Part shown: positions 24,841-33,126 of the stretch, in pieces | Layout: every line of letters starts with the position of its first letter | Numbering within the stretch: position 1 is the first letter of the stretch | DNA from: Desulfobacterales bacterium | GTDB lineage: Bacteria; Desulfobacterota; DSM-4660; Desulfatiglandales; Desulfatiglandaceae | Length of the DNA stretch: 41,535 nucleotides | Direction of reading: 5' to 3' | Assembly: GCA_027027005.1 (NCBI GenBank) | Contig: JALVMN010000113.1 | Location: 1 to 41,535 of the forward strand | Made by a program: the position numbers and the translations under genes | The notes under the pieces: model-generated | Seen by the model: only the letters and a program-made list of their open reading frames with translations | Told to the model about the DNA's origin: nothing | Databases searched by the model: none

Positions 24841-25156
24841 CACCTTCCACATATAAGAAAACGAGTGAGATTCAGCTTCACCGATAAAGGGCGGTCGAGT
24901 AAAGTGATGCGCAACCGGCTCAAATGATGAGGTTATGTACAGAACATCCCTATCTAAAATTAATTTTTGTGCAATAGGCAAGGGGAACGGGAGGTTCCCG
25001 GAGCGGCCTTTTTTGGCCCCGTAGCCAGGATGGTGAAGGGGCCAGAAATGGCAGTGAGCGGAGCCACGGACGGCGCAGTGAGCGTAGCGAAGGGAATGTC
25101 CTGTTTCCCTGCCAAACTAGTTTCAAATCAGGCTATGCGGCATGCAAGATGCTCGT
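24841..25156. other. Intergenic region with hairpins and a short repeat
   Basis: About 315 bp between two minus-strand genes. It contains a hairpin GGGAAC/GTTCCC (24983-24988/24994-24999), a second one AGGGAA/TTCCCT (25091-25096/25105-25110), a GGCC-T6-GGCC element near 25005-25018, and the 10-mer GCAGTGAGCG twice (25051-25060, 25075-25084). No coding sequence was recognised. It looks like a transcript 3'-end or a dispersed intergenic repeat. Confidence 0.5.
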
Positions 25157-26359
25157 TCAATACTTGAACTTGCCGTTTTCGTAAATTAGCACTCTCTTGC
25201 CCCCTTTGAGGATGGCTGTAATCGTCTTCTTCTCTGTGTTCACAAGGTCCCAGTGGAGGGCAGAATCATTGAATCCCAGCCGCTCTTTTTTCTTTTGCGT
25301 TAGCCTGGAAGGGTCACCCGCATAAGTGTCACTGTATGAGGCCCCTAGGGCCAGGTGGCAATTGCCGTACCTGCCCCCGTAATTCTCATCGTAAAGGGTA
25401 TTTGCCATGAACTTGTTGATCCTGGAAAAACGCTTGTCAGTGAGGGAGAACTCCCCTACCCTGCTTGCACCTTTGTCCATCCTGATCTGCTTGATTAGAA
25501 ATTCCTGCCCCTTGTCTGCGTAGGCCCTGGTCACCCGGCCGTCCTTGAAAAGCAGCTTGACGCCTTCCACGTAGTTCCCCGTCCTGTAAGAAGGTTGATT
25601 TGCGTAATACACCCCTTGAGTGCCCCGCCAGTCAGGTGAGATGAAAAGCTCAAAGCTGGGGATGTTGTGGCCTGAGATACCCACCCACTTTCTCTGCTGA
25701 CCAGGGGTGATTTTGAGGTCCACATTGTCTGACTCCACATGGAGGTCTTGAATGGGCAGGGCATTCAGCCACTTCTTGATGGCTGTGGCCTCCTTGTAAA
25801 TGGAGTTCCATTGGTCCACAGGCTCTCTCTTGTCCAGATAGCATGCCTTGATTACCTGGACTGAATACTCCTCTAAGGAAAGTGAGGCCTCTTTGGCAAG
25901 GGCCTCTGTGGGATACATGCAGAGGGTCCAGCCGAACAACCCCTTTTCCTCCCTTTTGTTGAGTATGTCCCTTAGATACTTTTTTGCCACGGCCACTTTG
26001 CCTATCCTTTTGGGGTCCACATCTTTTAGATGCCTCAGACTTGCCGGTGCATAGAGGTAGATCCCTCCGTTGAGGGCCTGGTAGAGTTCCTTTTCTCCAG
26101 GGACCTTGAAGGTCAACTGACTTGTGTTTGAGAGTTTGTAAAAGTTATGCTCCATGGTGGGGTTCATCAGGGCCCTGGTGACCACATTCATCCCCAGCCC
26201 CAGCAGCTTTTCCTGAACCACTTCAGCAAGGGGCAATGCAGGAAGGTCGAACCTCAAAAGCACGATATCGCCCTTTTTAAACCTCCCTTTTCTGGCGGTA
26301 GTGAGCCCCCACCAGAGCACATCTGCATATTTTTCAAGTTTTTTCCTGGTAAATTTCAC
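25157..26359 (-). CDS. M29-family aminopeptidase (AmpS/aminopeptidase T type)
   Basis: A 400-aa thermophilic metalloprotease-family (M29) aminopeptidase, cytoplasmic. The N-terminal domain starts KLEKYADVLWWGL. The metal-binding C-terminal half has GNYVEGVKLLF (Glu), GRYGNCHLALGASYSD (His) and FNDSALHWDLV (His and Asp), matching the dinuclear-metal ligands known for this family. It would remove N-terminal residues from peptides. The start is GTG 26359, with AGGAGGAGAG just before it. The gene follows the PUA-like gene by 147 bp; no strong promoter was identified in that gap. Confidence 0.88.
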   Translation of the reverse strand: MKFTRKKLEKYADVLWWGLTTARKGRFKKGDIVLLRFDLPALPLAEVVQEKLLGLGMNVVTRALMNPTMEHNFYKLSNTSQLTFKVPGEKELYQALNGGIYLYAPASLRHLKDVDPKRIGKVAVAKKYLRDILNKREEKGLFGWTLCMYPTEALAKEASLSLEEYSVQVIKACYLDKREPVDQWNSIYKEATAIKKWLNALPIQDLHVESDNVDLKITPGQQRKWVGISGHNIPSFELFISPDWRGTQGVYYANQPSYRTGNYVEGVKLLFKDGRVTRAYADKGQEFLIKQIRMDKGASRVGEFSLTDKRFSRINKFMANTLYDENYGGRYGNCHLALGASYSDTYAGDPSRLTQKKKERLGFNDSALHWDLVNTEKKTITAILKGGKRVLIYENGKFKY

Positions 26360-26506
26360 TCCGCTCTCCTCCTGATTATCGTATTCATTTTCATTACTGC
26401 CTATAGCACAAGGCCATCCACAAATACAACAGCAAGATCGGTTTTCATGGGCAAGGGGCCACGGTGTTCGGAGGAAGGGAAACGAATTTAATCAGATTGG
26501 AGCTGG

Positions 26507-26926
26507 TTAGAGGTCATGAAAATAGCTCTGGGTGAAAAGCTTCTTGGGGAGTTGTGAGCGAAGCTCGTGGCCGTCCCAAAAGCCCAGGCCAAGGACAAAA
26601 TCACGCTCCAGGCAAAGGATCACATATCCTTTCTCCATGTCCAAGGCCTTGCTTAAAGCTTGCCCTTTGAGCAGAAGGGAAAGTTCCTCTGTGGAGATTT
26701 CCACCCTTGCTCTCTTTGCCTCTTTTCCGAAAAGCTGGATGAAACGGGTAGAGGGTTTTATGAACCTTCCAACCTGACTGAAGGCCCGGAGCCCAGTTAG
26801 ACTCACCTTCAGGGTGGCGGCATCCGAGATGTTTCTGCTTTTCTTTAGAAGCCACCAGGCCTTTTCCTGCTTGAGCAAAAGGTAGTCATTGAAGAGGTGC
26901 TCGGGTATGCCGAAGCGATCTTCCAT
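26507..26926 (-). CDS. PUA-like RNA-binding protein (RsmF C-terminal domain, stand-alone)
   Basis: About 139 aa. It begins with a MEDRFGIPEHLFNDYLLL segment and ends with CLERDFVLGLGFWDGHELRS followed by a QLPKKLF segment. This is the pattern of the PUA-like RNA-binding domain found at the C-terminus of RsmF-type m5C methyltransferases and also as a separate protein (COG3270, NOL1/NOP2/fmu family). Here it follows the methyltransferase gene in another frame, 22 bp after its stop. The frame is open leftwards, but that part is only a shadow of the methyltransferase gene. ATG 26926 is used; GTG 26938 and TTG 26965 are alternatives. It probably guides the methyltransferase to rRNA. A frameshift splitting one gene is the other explanation. 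Confidence 0.75.
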   Translation of the reverse strand: MEDRFGIPEHLFNDYLLLKQEKAWWLLKKSRNISDAATLKVSLTGLRAFSQVGRFIKPSTRFIQLFGKEAKRARVEISTEELSLLLKGQALSKALDMEKGYVILCLERDFVLGLGFWDGHELRSQLPKKLFTQSYFHDL

Positions 26927-26948
26927 GTAGGTCAGCACGAGACGCCTG

Positions 26949-27854
26949 TCATCCTGGCTTGCCAATCTTGGCCATGAAGAATCCCACTGAATCGATGTGA
27001 TGTGGGTAGAATCTTGCAGTATTCCGGGCTCTTTTGTCATATTGCTTGCCTCTCCACTCTGTAATTCCAGGCTGCATGGGGACATCCAACTCAATGGGGA
27101 GCAGTCGAGCCTCCCTCTCGCGGAGGAGATGAGAGACCACTGCCTCATTCTCTTCGGGGTTATAGGTGCAGGTGGAATAAAGAAGCACACCTCCAGGACG
27201 GAGGAGATCAAATCCGCGCAACAATATCTTCTTCTGGAGATCAGGGAGCCTCTCTTTCTCAGGGGTCTCTTTATACCTATGGCCTGGTTTTGTCTTGCGA
27301 AAGGTCCCCTCCCCTGAGCAGGGAACATCGGCCAAGACCAGGTCAAACTTGTGCTTCAACGGAAACTGCTGGGCCTGATATCCGGTTATAATGCTATTGG
27401 TTACCCCCAGTCTTGCGAGATTGTACCCCAGAGACACATGCCTCTTGGGATACAGTTCGTTTGCCACTATCAGGCCGCTGTTTCCCATGAACTGGGCCAT
27501 GTGGGAGGTCTTCCCCCCAGGTGCTGCACAGAGGTCAAGCACGTATTGGCCCGGCCCAGGATTCAGGACCATGGAGGCGAGGGATGAGGTGAGGGCCTGG
27601 ACATGAATGTAGCCCAGGTGAAACTCCAGCAACTTCCCTGGTTTTTCGAGCCCGGGGGCCAGAAAGAGGCAGGATTCATTGGCAAGGGATGGGATCAGTT
27701 GGATCCCCTTTGCCTGAAGGGAGTCCACCACTTGGGCAGTGTCACACTTGAGCGTATTGACCCGAAGGTGGGTGGGGATGGGGTGGTGGAGGATCTCCTG
27801 GAAGGCGTCAAAGTCCGGAATAAAGGATGAATAGGACTCAAAGAAACGGTCCAT
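26949..27854 (-). CDS. RsmF/NSUN-type RNA (cytosine-5) methyltransferase
   Basis: A 301-aa SAM-dependent m5C methyltransferase of the NOL1/NOP2/Sun family. The SAM-binding LDLCAAPGGKTSHMAQ, the catalytic motif LADVPCSGEGTFRK and the second conserved cysteine in YSTCTYNPEENEAVV are all present. It lacks the C-terminal PUA-like domain of RsmF, which is encoded by the next gene. The target (16S rRNA or tRNA) is not certain. The start ATG overlaps the acyl-CoA dehydrogenase stop by one base (TAATG), so it is translated from the same message as the beta-oxidation genes, probably by chance of operon structure. Confidence 0.9.
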   Translation of the reverse strand: MDRFFESYSSFIPDFDAFQEILHHPIPTHLRVNTLKCDTAQVVDSLQAKGIQLIPSLANESCLFLAPGLEKPGKLLEFHLGYIHVQALTSSLASMVLNPGPGQYVLDLCAAPGGKTSHMAQFMGNSGLIVANELYPKRHVSLGYNLARLGVTNSIITGYQAQQFPLKHKFDLVLADVPCSGEGTFRKTKPGHRYKETPEKERLPDLQKKILLRGFDLLRPGGVLLYSTCTYNPEENEAVVSHLLREREARLLPIELDVPMQPGITEWRGKQYDKRARNTARFYPHHIDSVGFFMAKIGKPG

Positions 27855-28996
27855 TACTTGCCAATGATGTGTTTTGCTATCACCCGACGCTGGATCTCTG
27901 ATGTCCCCTCGTAGATGGTCAACACCCTGGCATCCCGGTAATATCTTTCAACGGGAAATTCCTTTGTGTAGCCGTATCCTCCGTGGATCTGGAGTGCCTT
28001 ATATGCAACGCGGTTGGCCATCTCAGAGGCAAAGACCTTGGCCATGGAGGCTGCGGCGGTATAGTTCTCGCCACGGTCCTTCATGGCAGCGGCATTGAAG
28101 GTGAGGAGTCTCGCAGCCTCTATCTCAGTGGCCATGTCTGCGATCATCCACCTCAGGCCTTGAAATTGTGAGATGGGCTTGTTGAATTGGACCCGTTCCC
28201 TGGCGTAAGAGACCGCAGCGTCAAGGCATGCCTGGGCGAGCCCCACAGACTGGGATGCGATCCCTATCCTGCCCCCGTCAAGGGAAGCCATGGCAATCAT
28301 GAACCCGTCTCCTTCATTGCCCAGGAGGTTTTCTGCAGGCACGCGGCAGTCTTCGAATATCAGCTCAGTGGTATCAGAGGAGCGAAGCCCCATCTTTTCC
28401 TCCTCTTTCCCGACTGAAAATCCGGGGGTTCCCTTTTCCACAACAAATGCACTGATACCCCGGTGGCGCTTGTCGCGGTCCGTGTAAGCCGTAACCACCG
28501 TTACATCGGCGTTCTTCCCGCTGGTGATAAACATCTTGGTGCCGTTAAGGATATAGTAATCCCCGTCCCTTACAGCCGTGCTACGCTGGCTGGTGGGATC
28601 CGAGCCTGCCCAGGGTTCTGTGAGGGCAAAGCAGCCCAGCTTCTCTCCTGCAGCCAGGGGCTTGAGGTATGTTTCCTTCAGATAATCGGACCCGAAGAGG
28701 TAAATGGGGCCACATGCCACGGAGTTGTGTACTGACATGATTACGGCCGTGGAGGCATCAGCATAGGCAATTTCCTGAAGCGCCACAGAATAGCTCACAG
28801 TATCAACACCGGCCCCGTTGTATTCAGGGGGCACATTCATGCCCATGAGGCCCAACTCGCCCATCTTTTTTATGATCTCGGTAGGAAACTCGCCGGTTCT
28901 GTCCCTTTCGGCGGCCGTGGGCATGATTTCCTCTCTTGCAAAGTCACGCACCATGGCACGAATCATTCTCTGCTCTTCGGTCAGATGATAAGCCAT
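27854..28996 (-). CDS. Short-chain acyl-CoA dehydrogenase (butyryl-CoA type)
   Basis: A 380-aa FAD-dependent acyl-CoA dehydrogenase, the standard length. The ACD signature CFALTEPWAGSD, MFITSGKNADV, and the C-terminal ALQIHGGYGYTKEFPVERYY can all be read. The catalytic base is Glu363 in IYEGTSEIQRR, the position used by short- and medium-chain enzymes (isovaleryl- and long-chain enzymes place it elsewhere). It oxidises butyryl-CoA or a similar acyl-CoA to the enoyl-CoA, with electrons going to electron-transfer flavoprotein; no etfAB is in the window. It lies 60 bp downstream of the XRE-cupin gene. Isobutyryl-CoA as direct substrate is an alternative. Confidence 0.92.
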   Translation of the reverse strand: MAYHLTEEQRMIRAMVRDFAREEIMPTAAERDRTGEFPTEIIKKMGELGLMGMNVPPEYNGAGVDTVSYSVALQEIAYADASTAVIMSVHNSVACGPIYLFGSDYLKETYLKPLAAGEKLGCFALTEPWAGSDPTSQRSTAVRDGDYYILNGTKMFITSGKNADVTVVTAYTDRDKRHRGISAFVVEKGTPGFSVGKEEEKMGLRSSDTTELIFEDCRVPAENLLGNEGDGFMIAMASLDGGRIGIASQSVGLAQACLDAAVSYARERVQFNKPISQFQGLRWMIADMATEIEAARLLTFNAAAMKDRGENYTAAASMAKVFASEMANRVAYKALQIHGGYGYTKEFPVERYYRDARVLTIYEGTSEIQRRVIAKHIIGK

Positions 28997-29056
28997 TCCG
29001 TTATAACCTCTCGATCCACTCAGGAATCTGTTTCAAGGCTGGAGTCCGCCCAAGAC

Positions 29057-29605
29057 TCACGGGGTGTAAAGCACCACAAGGAGCTCTGCCTTTTCGTCAC
29101 TGAGGTTTCTCAACTTATGGATTATGGAGGAATTAAAGTGAATGCATTGCCCTGAGTCCAAGACATTGCGGTTTTCTCCCACCATAACCTCCACCTTGCC
29201 CTTCAGCACATAGATAAATTCCTCGCCCGGGTGCTGATAGCTTACTCCCTTGTGATGCGACTTGGGGTCAATAAACACCTTGAAGGCCTTCAAGTGCTTG
29301 TGTCTCGCCTCAGGGGTAAGGGTCTCGTAGGTGTAAGCCTCGGTTCTCTTCTGGTAGTCGTCGTCCACCTTCTTCCCAACCCGCGCCCTTTCCTCCCTCA
29401 GGAGGAGGCTGGAATCTATCTCCAGGGCCTTGGACAACTGAAGGATCACGGCCACAGGTGGGATGATTTCCCCCTTTTCAATGCTGGAGATATACTTGGG
29501 TGTGAGCCCTGTCTCGTTTGCAAGGTGTTTGAGGGTGAGTTTCTTCTCACGCCTCAATTTCAAGAGCCTCTTTCCTATGGGTTGTGATTTTTTCCTTGGC
29601 GCCAT
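29057..29605 (-). CDS. XRE-family regulator with C-terminal cupin domain
   Basis: A 182-aa transcription factor. Residues ~10-65 are a Cro/C1-type helix-turn-helix (LTLKHLANETGLTPKYISSI, then EKGEIIPPVAVILQLSKALE). Residues ~105-180 are a small cupin barrel (HPGEEFIYVLKGKVEVMVG, and GQCIHFNSSIIHKLRN) with His and Glu residues that could bind a metal or ligand. The ATG 29605 has GGAGGGAG just upstream, whereas the longer open frame to 29647 has none. Lying between the mutase/meaB genes and the acyl-CoA dehydrogenase gene, it is a natural candidate for controlling this cluster in response to an acyl-CoA-related or other small ligand. That role is inferred. Confidence 0.9.
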   Translation of the reverse strand: MAPRKKSQPIGKRLLKLRREKKLTLKHLANETGLTPKYISSIEKGEIIPPVAVILQLSKALEIDSSLLLREERARVGKKVDDDYQKRTEAYTYETLTPEARHKHLKAFKVFIDPKSHHKGVSYQHPGEEFIYVLKGKVEVMVGENRNVLDSGQCIHFNSSIIHKLRNLSDEKAELLVVLYTP

Positions 29606-29668
29606 AATCTCCCTCCGAAAGGCATGGGGCAAGGCCCCAACGAGCAATGGAAAGTACCCGCCAACGGC

Positions 29669-29920
29669 TCAATAAGTTTTCATATAACCTCTATTCTTGT
29701 AGAGGCAGTACATCCGGTATATGAACCCGGCCAGCAGTGCTGCACTGATCAGGATCATGAAGCTTGCTGCAAAGAAAGTAAGGATAAACCATTCAGGGTT
29801 TTGAAGGCTATAGGAAGACCAAAGGAGCGAGACACCAAAGAGAAGAAAAAAACAGCAAGCAAGCGAAAGCATTATCTGCTTGAGCCATTCCAATACGATG
29901 GAGCGAAAGATTGCGAGCAT
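29669..29920 (-). CDS. Small two-helix membrane protein
   Basis: An 83-aa protein with two hydrophobic segments, about residues 17-34 (MLSLACCFFLLFGVSLLW) and 45-66 (FILTFFAASFMILISAALLAG), joined by a short polar loop; the tail is basic (RMYCLYKNRGYMKTY). I do not recognise a family. AGGAGAG precedes the ATG, and only 5 bp separate it from the meaB stop, so it is clearly co-transcribed with meaB and the mutase genes. The function is unknown. Confidence 0.7.
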   Translation of the reverse strand: MLAIFRSIVLEWLKQIMLSLACCFFLLFGVSLLWSSYSLQNPEWFILTFFAASFMILISAALLAGFIYRMYCLYKNRGYMKTY

Positions 29921-29925
29921 CTCTC

Positions 29926-30900
29926 CTAGGCCTTTTTGAACTTATTGAGTTTGGGGAGCACCAGTGTGTCGCAAGCGCTGTAAGGGTCCAGCCTCCCTTC
30001 CACTATGGCGTCCACTGCCCTTTCAAACTCCCCGGTCTCTGTGAGTTCTGAGAGAACCTCCTGGATTAGCCTGTTCTTCACCATGTCCACAAGTTCCTCG
30101 TGCACCTTGTTGCGTTGCTTGCGGCTCAGCAAGGTGCCCGAGCTCTCCATCAAGTACTTCTTGTGATCCTCAATGGCATCCAGAAGCTCCTTCACGCCCT
30201 TATCAAATATGGCCTCGGTCTTGAGAATGGGAGGTCTCCACTTGCCTTCGTCCTCATACTTCTTCTGGTCCATGTCCAGCATCAGCCTCAGGTCTGATAG
30301 GGTCTTGTCAGCCCCCTCCCTTTCAGCCTTGTTGATCACGAATATGTCCCCTGCCTCCAAGATACCGGCCTTTATGGCCTGAATGTCGTCGCCCATCCCT
30401 GGGATTACCACTATTACAGTGGTGTGGGCACTCTTTACCACATCCACCTCATCTTGGCCCACCCCTACGGTTTCCACCAGGATGTAGTCCTTGCCCATGG
30501 CATCCAACACATCTATGGCGCTTCGCGTGGATTGGGTGAGTCCCCCAAAATGGCCCCGGGTGGCCATGGAGCGGATGAATACGCCAGGGTCCATGCTGTG
30601 GCGCTGCATGCGCACCCTGTCTCCCAAGATGGCGCCACCACTGAAGGGGCTGGTAGGGTCCACAGCGAGCACCCCGACGGTCTTCCCCTGTTTCCGCAAG
30701 TGGGCCACCATCTGGTCCACCAGCGTGCTCTTGCCTACTCCCGGGGCCCCGGTAATGCCCACCACATAGGCCTTACCAGTGTAAGGGTAAAGCGCCTTCA
30801 GTACCTCCCGCACCTCGGGGATGCCATCGTCTATGTCCCTTATGAGCCTTGCTACTGCCCTCACATCCCCGGCTACAACTTTTTCAACAATATCATGCAT
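29926..30900 (-). CDS. meaB: MeaB/ArgK-type GTPase, B12 mutase chaperone
   Basis: A 324-aa G3E-family P-loop GTPase. Walker A is GITGAPGVGKSTL (about residues 48-60). DPTSPFSGGAILGDRVRM is the ArgK/MeaB signature, VETVGVGQDEVDVV holds the switch/Walker B region, and FVINKAERE is the base-recognition NKxE-like motif. MeaB proteins gate cobalamin loading and protect B12-dependent acyl-CoA mutases from inactivation. It lies 5 bp after the mutase small-subunit gene, as expected for a dedicated partner. The older name ArgK (arginine transport kinase) should not be applied. Confidence 0.94.
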   Translation of the reverse strand: MHDIVEKVVAGDVRAVARLIRDIDDGIPEVREVLKALYPYTGKAYVVGITGAPGVGKSTLVDQMVAHLRKQGKTVGVLAVDPTSPFSGGAILGDRVRMQRHSMDPGVFIRSMATRGHFGGLTQSTRSAIDVLDAMGKDYILVETVGVGQDEVDVVKSAHTTVIVVIPGMGDDIQAIKAGILEAGDIFVINKAEREGADKTLSDLRLMLDMDQKKYEDEGKWRPPILKTEAIFDKGVKELLDAIEDHKKYLMESSGTLLSRKQRNKVHEELVDMVKNRLIQEVLSELTETGEFERAVDAIVEGRLDPYSACDTLVLPKLNKFKKA

Positions 30901-30905
30901 GAATT

Positions 30906-31316
30906 CTAGGTTCCTCTAGGCTTAACATTCTCTTCCACCCATCTAACGATCTCATCCAATGGGGTTCCAGGTCCAAATATCTCCTTTATACCCAGTGCCT
31001 TGAGCTTTGGGATGTCGTCATCAGGGATGATGCCGCCGCCGCAGACCACAATGTCATCTGCCCCCCTTTCCTTGAGGAGCTCAAGCACCCTGGCAAATAG
31101 ATAGTTGTGGGCGCCGGCCAGGCTTGAGAGCCCTATCATGTCCACATCCTCTTGAATGGCGGCTTCCACTATCTCCTCGGGGGTCTGGTGAAGGCCCGTA
31201 TAGACCACCTCATAGCCTGCATCCCGGAACGCCCTGGCAATCACCCTGGCGCCCCTGTCGTGTCCATCCAATCCAGGCTTTGCGACCATTATCCGTAGCT
31301 TTCTCTTTTTCTCCAT
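30906..31316 (-). CDS. B12-binding small subunit of acyl-CoA mutase (IcmB-like)
   Basis: 136 aa from ATG 31316, with GAGGAG just upstream; the frame is open to 31448, inside the large-subunit gene, without a good start. It has the cobalamin-binding signature LDGHDRG (DxHxxG, with the lower-axial-ligand His), then GLSSLAGAH (SxL) and VVCGGGIIP (GG). This is a stand-alone B12 domain, the size of IcmB (about 136 aa), whereas typical bacterial methylmalonyl-CoA mutase carries this domain fused. It forms the holoenzyme with the 561-aa subunit 40 bp upstream. Substrate specificity lies in the large subunit. HcmB and McmA2-type small subunits look similar, so this gene alone does not settle which mutase it is. 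Confidence 0.92.
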   Translation of the reverse strand: MEKKRKLRIMVAKPGLDGHDRGARVIARAFRDAGYEVVYTGLHQTPEEIVEAAIQEDVDMIGLSSLAGAHNYLFARVLELLKERGADDIVVCGGGIIPDDDIPKLKALGIKEIFGPGTPLDEIVRWVEENVKPRGT

Positions 31317-31356
31317 AAGCTCCTCTTCAGCCCAAATTGTAACCTTCACAGATTCA

Positions 31357-33042
31357 TCAATAGATCCCAGGATCCCTGTACTCACCAAAGACCTTTCTGA
31401 AGACGTCGCAGACTTCCTGCAAAGTGGCATATGCCTTGACAGCATCAATAATGGGTTGCATCACATTCAGGTTGTTGACGCAGGCCTCTTCCACCTTTTC
31501 AAGACATTCCCTGACCTTGGCCTGGTCGCGCTCAGCCTTAATCCGGTTGGTCTTCTCTATCTGGAGGCGCTCCACCTCCTCGTCTATTTCCAGCACCTCT
31601 ACAGGAATATCTTCTTCCATGACATACTTGTTCACTCCCACCACTATCCTTTCATTTTGGTCTATCTGCCTTTGGTAGTGGTAGGCGGAGTCGGCAATCT
31701 CCTGTTGGGGATAGTTCTTTTCAATGGCGGCCAACATGCCTCCCATGTCATCTATCTTTTGGATTATATCAAAGGCCTCCTCCTCCATCTGGTTGGTGAG
31801 GGCCTCCACAAAGTAGGAACCTCCCAGGGGATCAATGGTATTGGCCACACCTGATTCTTCGGCGATTATCTGCTGGGTCCTAAGAGCAATGGTGGCAGCC
31901 TCTTCCGTGGGGATGGCGAGCACCTCGTCCAAAGAGTTGGTGTGAAGCGACTGGGTGCCTCCCAATACTGCGGCCAGGGCCTCCAAGGCGGTGCGCACCA
32001 CATTGTTGTATGGCTGCTGGGCGGTGAGAGAGCAGCCGGCAGTCTGGGTATGGAACCTGAGCCACCATGACCTGGGATTCTTGGCCTTGAAGCGTTCCTT
32101 CATGATCTTGGCCCACATTCGGCGGGCGGCCCGGAACTTGGCAATTTCTTCAAAAAAATCCATGTGGCTGTTGAAGAAGAAGGAAAAGCGCGGGGCAAAT
32201 TGGTCCACATCCAGGCCCCTATCAATTGCCGCCTGCACGTATGCAATGCCATCTGCAATGGTAAAGGCCAGCTCTTGAACCGCTGTGGAGCCTGCCTCCC
32301 TTATGTGGTAGCCGCTGATACTGATGGTGTTCCAGCGGGGCACCTCTTTGGTGCCGAACTCCACGGTGTCGGTTATGAGCCGAAGCGAAGGCTCAGGAGG
32401 GCACATGAATGTCTTCTGGGCAATGAACTCTTTGAGCATGTCGTTCTGGATGGTGCCGCCTATGACTCTACGGTCAATGCCCCGGTTTTCGGCCATTGCT
32501 ATGTACATACCCCAGATTACAGGAGCGGGCGGATTGATGGTCATAGAAGTGGTTATCTGATCAATGGGTAACCCCTCAAACAGGTCTTCCATGTCCACCA
32601 AGGTGTCAATGGCCACCCCGCACTTGCCGCACTCCCCCCTTGCCCTGGGGGAATCGGTGTCGTAGCCCATGAGAGTGGGCATGTCAAAGGCCGTGGATAG
32701 CCCTGTTTGCCCGGCATTTACCAGTAGGTGAAACCTTCGGTTGGTGTCTTCGGCAGTGCCGAGGCCGGCAAACATGCGCATAGTCCAAAGCCTTCCCCGG
32801 TACATGGACGGCTGGATCCCCCGGGTGAACGGATATTGGCCTGGAAAGGCCAGGTCCCTCATGAAGTCGTGGTCTTTTATGTCTTCAGGGGTATAGATGC
32901 GCTTTATCTCTCTGTCAGAGACCGTAGAGAATCGCTTCAACCTTTCAGGCCTTTTAGCAAAGACCTTTTCAAGTTCCTGTTGCCATTTTTCCTGGGCTTC
33001 CTTGATATCTTTGAAGATCTTTGGGTTAAATGTAGAGGCCAT
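31357..33042 (-). CDS. Acyl-CoA mutase large subunit; predicted isobutyryl-CoA mutase (IcmA-like)
   Basis: A 561-aa TIM-barrel subunit of a B12-dependent acyl-CoA mutase. Family features are clear: [65 protein letters not shown] with the catalytic-site His246, and [10 protein letters not shown]. The two residues that define substrate are Phe91 (in TMRMFAGLG) and Gln209 (in FIAQKTF). Methylmalonyl-CoA mutase has Tyr89 and Arg207 there, with the same 118-residue spacing; isobutyryl-CoA mutase has Phe and Gln, and 2-hydroxyisobutyryl-CoA mutase Ile and Gln. An isobutyryl-CoA <-> butyryl-CoA isomerase is therefore predicted. GGAGGTG precedes the ATG. No methylmalonyl-CoA epimerase or carboxyltransferase gene is nearby. 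Confidence 0.88.
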   Translation of the reverse strand: MASTFNPKIFKDIKEAQEKWQQELEKVFAKRPERLKRFSTVSDREIKRIYTPEDIKDHDFMRDLAFPGQYPFTRGIQPSMYRGRLWTMRMFAGLGTAEDTNRRFHLLVNAGQTGLSTAFDMPTLMGYDTDSPRARGECGKCGVAIDTLVDMEDLFEGLPIDQITTSMTINPPAPVIWGMYIAMAENRGIDRRVIGGTIQNDMLKEFIAQKTFMCPPEPSLRLITDTVEFGTKEVPRWNTISISGYHIREAGSTAVQELAFTIADGIAYVQAAIDRGLDVDQFAPRFSFFFNSHMDFFEEIAKFRAARRMWAKIMKERFKAKNPRSWWLRFHTQTAGCSLTAQQPYNNVVRTALEALAAVLGGTQSLHTNSLDEVLAIPTEEAATIALRTQQIIAEESGVANTIDPLGGSYFVEALTNQMEEEAFDIIQKIDDMGGMLAAIEKNYPQQEIADSAYHYQRQIDQNERIVVGVNKYVMEEDIPVEVLEIDEEVERLQIEKTNRIKAERDQAKVRECLEKVEEACVNNLNVMQPIIDAVKAYATLQEVCDVFRKVFGEYRDPGIY

Positions 33043-33126
33043 GGGACACCTCCATGGGTAATGGGTGGTTTCTTGGGCCAGCCCCCCAGGGTCAAGCTGG
33101 TGAGGCCGGCACTTCAGCCTCCAGGG

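Noticed and set aside
26927-27346. Left part of a long minus-strand open frame continuing from the PUA-like gene
   Set aside because: It runs antiparallel in phase only with the methyltransferase gene in another frame on the same strand; its residues match no family, while the methyltransferase frame there is complete and conserved.
29926-30900. ArgK, arginine/ornithine transport kinase
   Set aside because: This is an outdated family name; the position beside B12 mutase subunits and the motif set show a MeaB-type GTPase.
31317-31448. N-terminal extension of the mutase small subunit
   Set aside because: It overlaps the large-subunit gene end, has no ribosome-binding site, and no B12-domain protein of this type has such a leader.
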